Assembly (NCBI RefSeq): GCF_921293095.1
Contig: NW_025791658.1
Location: forward strand, 8,928,001 to 8,992,000
Reading direction: 5' to 3'
DNA length: 64,000 nt
Source: Ischnura elegans
Taxonomy: Eukaryota > Arthropoda > Insecta > Odonata > Coenagrionidae
Below are positions 56,305 through 64,000 of the stretch, in pieces (within the stretch, counting starts at the first letter, position 1; the number at the start of each line of letters is the position of its first letter). The notes beneath the pieces are model-generated. The model saw only the letters and a list, made by a program, of their open reading frames with translations, made no database searches and was not told where the DNA came from. The position numbers were made by a program, and so were the translations under genes.

Positions 56305-56608
56305 GACGTCACAAGAAAACAAAAGACAATCAATTTTCGCCATAGGCGAACAGCATGTGACGTAACAATATTTACTCTCCATAAAAATTAGATTTCGGAA
56401 AAATTAACTATTTTACGCGAATTGATATGAAGTATTACCTTTTAATATTTAATTCAAATAAATCCTATTCATTAATATATTATAACAATCCATTTTATAG
56501 TTTTTTTGCGAAAATATATCTGACTTTCTCGTGACGTCACATTCGTTGTCCAATCAGGTAACTATCCTCTGGCGCTATTCATTCTGAAGCGCTTCGATTC
56601 ATCAGTTT
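56305..56608. promoter_or_regulatory. Putative bidirectional promoter (CRE, CCAAT, initiator)
   Basis: A full palindromic CRE TGACGTCA (56532-56539) is followed by CCAAT (56550-56554) and TCAGTTT (56602-56608), an initiator-type motif. A second GACGTCAC lies at 56305-56312. A canonical donor follows at 56635. This combination is unusual for the window, and on the other side a minus-strand initiator and donor occur at 56030 and 55833. Confidence 0.45.
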
Positions 56609-56634
56609 GATGTTAGCCGGCTTGGAGTGAAGAG
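56604..56634 (+). other. Candidate non-coding exon 1 of a rightward host gene
   Basis: Begins at the TCAGTTT initiator and ends at GAAGAG|GTAAGTAAG, a textbook donor. No ATG-led frame runs through it. It would join to the exon at 57790-57872. Confidence 0.4.
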
Positions 56635-57789
56635 GTAAGTAAGCAAGCCATCTTAAAGTTATCGGTTCCTTTTTATATGTGTGCCATTACTGTTTCGTGT
56701 TAGAGTTTATGATATCATTAAATTTGGTGCGATTAATGCCGATAATTATTTTCGATTACACTGCTTTATTTCGCCTACGATAATATTTTACCGTTTGCAA
56801 AGTACAACAAGGCTTGAAGGGAGTGTGCCTTTGCAATACTTAGTAGGTGATATAATTTTCATTGTTCCTGCCAATACGAGAATAGCGAGAATATTTTTTC
56901 CAATCCGTCCATTGTTATTGCCGCTTATTCTTTTTCACGGGTGAGACGCGATTCGTCTGGATTGTTCATCATTAAGTGCGATGCCTCGTAATGTAGGTTC
57001 GGAAATGTCAATTTCATGTCACACGTTTCAGATAGTGGTAGATTTTCCATTGATGCTATCGTGTTCATCTTGTCACTTCGGTGGACTCTGATTAATTTTA
57101 CCTGATTTGTGTGTTTTTGGATCGTTGACGAAGTGCTTTACCCAAGGTCATTCGTGTGTGCTACTTGGTTGATTTCTTAAGGATTTGAGAACACTCAAAA
57201 TGTTATGATTTGTCTCCCATCGTTGGCTAAAAACTATTGTGATCGAGTTTTCACCTAATCGCCGCAAGAAAATTTTGGAAGATATACCGGTGGCTTGTCA
57301 TCAAGAGGTCATTGAGTTGTGTAGGACTGTCCCATTTGACAGCAGACTGCCTTGCATTGATGTTATCAGTCACGTAGTATTATGCGGAGCCTACGGGACT
57401 GAGTTCTTAATATTTCGTGTTCTGAGTTGAAATAGACGCCTCTCTTTAGTGTACTCGCCTAGTGGTTGTCATTCCTTAAATTTATCTCAATTATTCGGGA
57501 GTTTCCTCCGAATACAACCAAGAATTTTCAGTTCTCGTCTTTTATTTTCTCTCCTTGTCCGTCGACTTACACGGCCTGAGCAATCAATAAGTAAAGACGA
57601 TTGAATAAGTAAGTGGATTTACTATCATTTCTCGCTAATTTAATTTCTCGTTGAAAATTTTCCGTCGCCTTGGTAGCCTGATTTTGCTGCCATAGTACAA
57701 TATATTCAGATTTTATTCATTTTGTACTCCCGATTCGTGTATGATAACAGCGCTTTGTTAATATGTGTCTTTTTTCTTATTATTTTCAG

Positions 57790-57872
57790 AAAATCGAGCC
57801 GTGTGAAAGTAGTGGTGTGCTATTTTACAAGTGATATTTCTTGGAATCCTTCCACATCGTGAGGAATGAAAG
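57790..57872 (+). other. Candidate exon 2 carrying the start codon
   Basis: A pyrimidine-rich acceptor (TTTTCTTATTATTTTCAG) precedes 83 nt ending ATGAAAG|GTAAGC. The ATG at 57866-57868 would open a protein beginning Met-Lys with the third codon split by the next intron. Acceptor, short exon, ATG and donor in a row are good evidence for a 5' exon of a host gene. The rest of the gene is not visible in the window; the next intron would be over 6 kb and is filled with old LINE debris. Confidence 0.42.
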
Positions 57873-59039
57873 GTAAGCAATTTTCTTCTTTCAACATTTT
57901 ATTATGTTATATGCCAAAACGTTGCCATTGGTATGCTAATCTTCAGTGTTTACTAGAAATAGAAGTTTTTTTATGACGGGCGTGATATACTTAAGCGCAG
58001 TAACCCACAATTTAACTTTTTTTTTGGCTTCTTCCTCCGTGATTTCTTAATAACATTCAAATACCAGATAAGATACGAGGTGATTTTTGGGTTCGCGTTT
58101 TTTATAAGCTGATCTCGAGATGGAGCAGACGGATTCTTGTACTTATGATCCCATTCATAGTTTATTTGTTTGGCTAAACGTATCATTAGACATCTTACAA
58201 TTAGAGGTATCTTAGATATAACCTGCACTTCGTTATGAATATTAGCGTCTTCTGAATACACTTGACAATTTTAACTTCTCATTACATTGACACTTGGTGC
58301 ATAGTTGACCTGATTAATTTCGCAGCTGTCATTTTTTTTGAGGCACTAGATTGGTTTTCATGTAATATTAACACATTTACGTCTCATTATTATTTTCTAT
58401 CGATTCTCCTGCTGTTATTCGATAGTATTTTAACTTGATAAAATAATCTTCTACCATAGAAATTTTCTGAAAATCTATTCGCCGTCAATATACTCTCTCT
58501 TCTTGGCAACGGCAGCAGTTTCTGATAAATTCTTGCGCTGGTATCTAAATTTGGTAAAGCGTATCGCAAAGGCTCCTCACTTAATCGTTCACTTCTTCCA
58601 AACGCATTTATTTATAAAGCCAGTTAAGGATTCTGTGCAATTACGAATTCCTTGCTATAGATACTCCCGTGTAACGCTTGAATAACCTATCCTGCCGTAT
58701 TTTTACTCTTAGGCACACCTATCACAGTCCTTTTATCGTTTTCCAACGTTGTTTATGTGAGTATTTTTCAGTCGCCCATTTCCATTGGAGTATTTGCCTC
58801 CGCAATAAAACAAGAAAACAAAATTTTATGAAACATACGGTTGAAAATACGATCGAATAATTGTAACATATTTGCTTACTCCTGAACTCTGCTTGCTGAA
58901 TTTTGCGGAAGGGAGGCGTTTATCATTAGAGTAGTTGAAATTAATTTTAGTCTTTCGCAAATCTTTGACTGTTCCGATTACATTTTTTTCTTAAGGTCCT
59001 TCCTCTTTTAAAAGTTGCCCTCACTTCTGCGGTCATGAC
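57873..59039. other. Unassigned DNA (possible intron)
   Basis: T-rich, with no recognised gene. It would be intronic if the exon at 57790-57872 is real. Confidence 0.35.
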
Positions 59040-59420
59040 TTCAACAATCTCTATCTTCGGCCATCCTTTACATGTCGTTGTTGTTGTTGCATCCCATTTC
59101 CAACGCCAAAACTTGAATGCATCAAGGTCTCGGTCGTCCTTTCTTTATTTTCCAAAGAATATTTCCTTTTATGAGATTCCGTTTGAAGTTGTGCTGCTTG
59201 GGTAACTGTCCGATGATCTCAAGTTTCTTATTTTCCTTCTTTTTACCATTTGTTCTTTTTCTGGATGGACTTCATTGGGTGCGTGCCCAATTAGAATTGT
59301 GTCCACATTTTTCTTATACTCCTCCTTCTAACCTCATGTCTGCTTTGCTCAAGTTTGATCACCTTCTTCCTTAGTGTTCATGTCTCACATCCCTGTGTCA
59401 TCGCACTAAATTTCTGCCTA
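59040..59420 (-). pseudogene. Old RTE-like RT C-terminal fragment
   Basis: The minus strand reads AMTQGCETWTLRK at about 59390 (cf. LYGSEAWTM in intact copies), then KLEQSRHEVRRRS, with a (CAA)n-like tail near 59070-59085. It belongs to a different, older subfamily from the nearby 60300-62570 remains. Very degraded. Confidence 0.5.
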
Positions 59421-59861
59421 GTCTCAATACTTAAACTGATATTTAATGGGAACCTTCTTAAATTGAACGATTTTATTAGCTAACGCTATACTTTTTTGAC
59501 ATCACAATATAATTTTTTATCATCCTTCAGTGCATCTCTCCCTGTAAATCGAATACTGAATAGTGATGTTTTTTGGCATTTTCAAAAGTTCTCAAGGTAT
59601 ATTCTCAAAGTTTATTTAAACGGGGCGTTAAAAAATGGATGGAATTTTATTGCTAATGATAAATAATGTCCTCCCGTTCAATAATCGAATAGCCTTATTC
59701 GTTCGCTACTTCATGCCTTTCGCGTAACCTAAGGTTTGATTATCAAGGGTTGAAGTGGGGAAGTGCTAGCAAAAATGAATGGCTATAAATTTAAATTATC
59801 TTTCTCAAACTTAAAACTGATAAATTCCACACGGAGTGAAAAAACAATTCGTTCATTCTAT

Positions 59862-59990
59862 GAAACAATATTTGATTGAGGGCAAAAGAGGTAATGGCCC
59901 TCTTGGCATGATAACAATGAATATTTCTTGCTGTGTGCCTGTTGCCTGTGGTATGCGATGGCCTTGGAAGCAATATGGTGAGCTACACAT
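59862..59990. repeat. Dispersed repeat, partner of 35063-35200
   Basis: Shares GAAACAATATTTGA, AATGGCCCTCTTGGCA/AGTA, TGTTGCCTGT and GATGGCCTTGGAAG with the earlier copy, same orientation. Confidence 0.55.
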
Positions 59991-60299
59991 TGCTTAATGA
60001 TCTTCCATTGGAGGATCCTACGATTTAAAAAAATCTTCGTAAACCTTTATCGCAGATTATTGAATCTGATGTTTTCATTTTTCATCATTACAAAGCGTGA
60101 GAGTTTTTTCCGCTTTCTTCACCTTTGGAATTTCACGAAGAACTCAATCTTACCCAAAAATTGACTGTTCATACAAGGAATATCTGAATATTGATATTTG
60201 TTAAATGTCTTTGAAGAACGCTGAAAATGGTGTAGCATTTTTATAAAATGAAATTATAATTTACTTTATCTTTAAGAGTAAAAATAACGGAGTTAAAAT

Positions 60300-62570
60300 G
60301 ACTACAGTAAATTTTCGATTATGTTCATCGGTCCATCATTCCTGAGATGTGGCAAATTAAAGTTGCTCCGTCTTCTTCTAATGGTTTTTGAACTTCTCTC
60401 TGCTTCTACTCTTATTACCCCTTATTTATTACTTATTGAAGCGAACCTCTTTATTTTCATTAGTTTTCGTCAACTCCACCATACGAATCCTTTGACTCAT
60501 GACTTTTCTGCCGCTTTCGTTGTCGATGCTTAACTCTCATTAAGAAACGTACTCCATACGTAGCATGTGAAAACGTATTTCCTAACGATTAGGCTTGCAT
60601 TCCAAAATGTGCGTAGATTATTCTTTGCGCAGAATACCTCCTTTCCTTAAGTTACTGTACTGACTGTTTCTTGTTTGTCTTCGTCCTTCGCTTCTTTCTC
60701 TGATTTCCTGGGTAGTAAATTCTTTCTCATCTTAAAGCTTTTGTTTTATTGGTTAAACAATTTTCCGAGTCTCCTCTCTTTTGACGCTAATATTTGAGAT
60801 TTTTTCGTGGATGTTCGGCTGTGTATTACCCTTTTCATATTTATCAGGTTCTTCTCTTCTATGTGTCGTTTTTCGTCAGCAAATCGCTAATTCAAGCTAA
60901 TTATTTCGTCACGGATGTCGTCTCCTGTAGCCTTCCCTGTGATTTATTTGACCGTTTCCTCGATTTCACATGAAATATTTCGAGAAAAGGTTCGCAACTT
61001 GTTTCGTTCCTTTCGATATTATGTTCTGCACGGTTTGGTTCACATTCCATCACGGATACTTGGCTTTTAAATAGACTGTGGGGAATTCTTCGATCATTGA
61101 ACGGAAGAAAAAATTTCTTTGACAACTATGACAATTAAATTCAAATTCACGCTGTCAAAAGGCCTCTCCAAGCTGACAAATGCCATGAACTTTGGTCTAT
61201 TCTTTTAATTCTTTTGTTTATTTTCAGTCTAATTAACAACTTTGATTTTCCTGGGACCTTATAATTTTTGAATATGACTTGGTCCACTTCTAGGAATCAT
61301 TCCATTCTTCGTTTTATTCTCCTGTAAATGATTTTCTTCGATATCTTTAACGAATATTTCATTATTTTGATCCTCGCACTACTCTGCTCCCTTGTTTTTC
61401 GGAAGAGGAATAATGATGTTCTCCCTGATGTCACTGTGTATATCCCCTGATGTATATATTTTGCATATGGTTTATAGAGCTAGTTTAAAGTCTCACTTTT
61501 TGGATTTTCAATTAGCTCTGTGGGCATATCGTCCATGTACGAAGTATTCTTCTTTCTCAGGTCTGACATTACTGCATCAAATTCCTATCATAAGATGCTA
61601 GCTCTCATTTCATTCTTTTCTGTATCGCATTCCTCTTCGATCATTATTTCTCTTCCTTTGTATCACTCTTCCAGGTATTCTTTCCATCTCAAAGTTCGGT
61701 CTTCCATTACAATCAGCACACATTATTTCGTGCCACTTACAAACTTGCGTTTTACCTTGAAATGGTTTCTCAGAATTCTGTAGGCAGCTCCCACTTTTCC
61801 ATGGGGAGGTTATTTTCATTTTCATCGCAATGGTTCTTCATCCATGTTTATGTACCTTTCCTCGGTTTTCGACAATTCTCGTTCATTATTCTCCTGGAGT
61901 AGTACTTTTGCCCTTCCGTTTTCACACTCCTGAGTTATCTTCCGTCTCCCATGAAGTCCAAGTCTTCATCTGAGAACCATTAATTTTCTCGACTACATTT
62001 CTTTCCCTCTGAGCCTCGATTTTCTTCTTCCTTTTGTTGTTGTCATAAAATTAGATGGATTTTCATCCTCATTCCATTATGCTCACGGTCGACTTCTGCG
62101 CTACGTCAGCTTATGTAGACCTTCTAATTTTTGAACTTATGCTTCGCAAAAGTGCGCAATGCATGAAATCTTATTTCTGAACTAAATATTGCTTACGTAT
62201 TTTCGAAGAATATATTTTTTGCATGCGAGTCTTAAACGGTGGGTTGGCAACCACTTACTTGTGTTCCGTGCAGAATTCCAGGAGCATTTCTCGTCCTTAA
62301 TTTCGATTTATCGATCCGTAATTTCCTGTTAATCTAACATTCTCCCACAATTCCAAATCCATGAAACAATAAGATTTTATTACGTTCAAACCTGCTTGAT
62401 TTCTCCCGCTATTTCATCGCTTACGTCTTCTACCACTTCATTTTCACTGACTGACGTTGGTGTGTAAACTTGTACCGATACGATATCTAACGTTTTTGTC
62501 TCTATCCTGACCATTGCTAGCTTTTTCTGCAGGAAGGTTTTGACATGCATTTTGGACATTCCGTTCAGGG
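60300..62570 (-). pseudogene. Ancient RTE element, full domain order, heavily decayed
   Basis: Nucleotide landmarks of the intact RTE recur in the same order on the minus strand. CCATCATTCCTGAGATGTGG near 60333 corresponds to CCATCATGTCTCAATATGTGG at 7290. CGGATACTTGGCTTTTAAAT near 61055 corresponds to CGGCTACTTGGTTTTTGTAT at 8042. GGAATAATGATGTTCTCCCT near 61409 and CTTCCAGGTATTCTTTCCATC near 61668 fit RT. GGCAACCACTTACTTGTGTTC near 62247 and GACGTTGGTGTGTAAACTTG near 62454 fit the endonuclease. Indels and stops are everywhere. It is far older than the other two copies. Confidence 0.8.
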
Positions 62571-63248
62571 AGATGGTTCTTAGCTGAATTTGTATTTAAG
62601 CCTTTATGTAGACATTAGATATCAATTTAATGTGTTTGGTTCCATTCCCAATCACATTTCTCTATTTAATTTTCCCGAATCTTATGACGTATCTCGGATA
62701 CTAAATCTCGGAATTCGACTTTTCATGATGATTAAGGAATACCCACCATTAAGGAATACCCACCACTAATTCTTAAAGAAATAAATTTGCAACGTAAACT
62801 CATGAATGCATTTTGGATAATATTTTAACATTCTCATCTTTCTTCCTTTGTACTCTCTCCATTGCAAACACATACAGAAGACTTTTAAAATACTACTGGA
62901 TGAATTTATTGATTGCTTCAGACCTCAGTAATATGACCAAAAGCTACAATTAAATACTATCAACGACACCATCTATTGTTAATTCCATCATTAATAAATC
63001 GCTTTGAAGAAATTTATGCAAGAGCTGGACTTCATAGTACATATTATACAGTATAATAGTATATTATGTACTGGTGCTCGGTAGCGTAGCTCTCTCAAAT
63101 ATATATTCATTGTCAAGGGAGAGGGAAAAAAAGAAATTGGTTAAGGGAGTTATGGGCGATGCTTTGGGGATGCGCCAGGGATTCTTATAATTAGTGAAAA
63201 ATTGTCTTGGACAAAGGCGAAATAAGGTTAAGGGAATCAGCATAAAGC
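62571..63248. other. Unassigned DNA
   Basis: No gene recognised. An imperfect AT-rich palindrome lies at 63036-63072 (AGTACATATTATAC against GTATATTATGTACT). Confidence 0.4.
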
Positions 63249-63505
63249 AATTCACTAGATATCCGCAACCAAATGTCGCAGATAGATGGTTATTAACTTC
63301 TATTAAGAATAAGACTTCTATTTGTAAGTCTACATCTACATACTACCACGCAAGCCGTTTAAAAGGCGTGTGGCAGGGGTTTAGGGCACCAGCCATTTGC
63401 GCATAAAAACGAAATGCTCTGACGAAATTACGACTATCATTTATTAAAGTTCTTTATGGTTCGGGGGAAAAACGAATTCCCATATCCTTCTGTTCGGTAA
63501 AATAT
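63249..63505. repeat. Dispersed direct repeat, copy 2 (partner 1252-1510)
   Basis: Nearly identical to 1252-1510 including the LINE 3' tail. The copies part inside the RT coding sequence, at TCTGTTCGGTAAAATATC here against TCCGTTCGACGAAATATC. Confidence 0.7.
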
Positions 63506-64000
63506 CTCTCCCAATTTATCGCTTTTGTCGGACCTGGAAATATAGTGGGGCTCTAATATTATGTTCTCCGTGTTGCTCTTAAAGATATCCATTCTCAATT
63601 GTTCAAGCAATCTAATCCTAGCGCGCAGCCTCCGAGTCACCAGCGGCTCCCACTCTAATTCGCTTAACATCTAGGTAACGCTGTCTCTACGCCCGTAGCA
63701 GTTTTTGACGAAAAGTGCAGCCTTCCTTTGTATTTTATTCAGTTCGCGGATTAAGTCTTTCTGAACGGGATCCCATACGCTCGCTGCATATTCAAGGTGC
63801 GGTCGGACGAGAGCGAAATAGCACCTTTCTTTCATTTTCTCATCCGAAAATATTTACACAATACGCTGGACGAATACTAATTTCTTCGGGGCTATTCCGC
63901 AAATATTCTTTATATGTGTTCCCCACGTGAGGTTCGAGGTTATCGTAACTCCCAGGTACTTCACTTCCTCTGTTGCCTTTTTCTTAATACCATTCACAGC
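63320..64000 (-). pseudogene. LINE RT C-terminus and 3' UTR, runs off the window
   Basis: The minus strand from the window end reads VKYLGVTITSNLTWGTHIKN, IAPKKLVFVQRI, then a stop, FALVRPHLEYAASVWDPVQK, DLIRELNKIQRKAALFVKN, a TAG at about 63671-63673, and an open run LSELEWEPLVTRRLRARIRL to FFPRTIKNFNK at 63437. The 3' UTR with the family tail ends near 63320. This is the best-preserved C-terminus of the LINE family seen at 1320-5350 and 14340-16530, yet it has at least two stops. Upstream sequence lies outside the window. Confidence 0.82.

Overview
This is a gene-poor, transposon-saturated stretch of an animal genome, most likely an arthropod and probably an insect. The grounds are GT-AG introns, TCAGT-type initiators, an AT-rich background, and the element mix (piggyBac, RTE, CR1/Jockey-type LINEs, a Penelope-like element, a tRNA-derived SINE, TIR elements and foldbacks). 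Species cannot be fixed from the sequence. No complete host protein-coding gene was found.

Layout. 1250-5350: a pile of decayed LINE fragments on both strands, all of one CR1/Jockey-like type. 5460-6163: a possible SINE remnant and a 243-bp MITE. 7098-10507: a nearly intact full-length RTE-type LINE on the minus strand, with an 11-bp target-site duplication (TSD) and one in-frame amber codon between endonuclease and reverse transcriptase. 12640-13740: the 3' part of a Penelope-like element with a GIY-YIG domain and a hammerhead-like motif. 13885-16524: a dispersed repeat and more LINE remains. 17055-18985: an inverted repeat enclosing a 911-bp TIR element. 21085-24315: a dispersed repeat, a hairpin and a 300-bp tandem duplication. 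24954-26112: a G-rich minisatellite with higher-order structure. 28038-37773: short insertions, a SINE with perfect TSDs, two large foldbacks and a LINE 3' end. 40621-46735: the best-preserved region. A complete piggyBac element sits inside a dispersed repeat, followed by a second RTE copy split by a 1.74-kb TIR element. 48621-51545: hairpins and second copies of two dispersed repeats. 55833-57872: a candidate host promoter with two untranslated/5' exons. 59040-62570: very old RTE-type remains. 63249-64000: a LINE 3' end that runs off the window.

How the pieces relate. The intact piggyBac transposase (595 aa after splicing one 206-nt intron, DDD triad present) lies between matching TIRs and TTAA sites, so this copy may be autonomous. 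The RTE copies form an age series: nearly intact (7.1-10.5 kb), truncated and nested (44-46.7 kb), and barely recognisable (60.3-62.6 kb). The tRNA-type SINE and the many foldbacks encode no protein and must have depended on enzymes from other elements. The only sign of host function is the CRE/CCAAT-containing region near 56.0-56.6 kb with a canonical 5' exon set to its right.

All protein family calls come from motif reading by eye; no database search was run.
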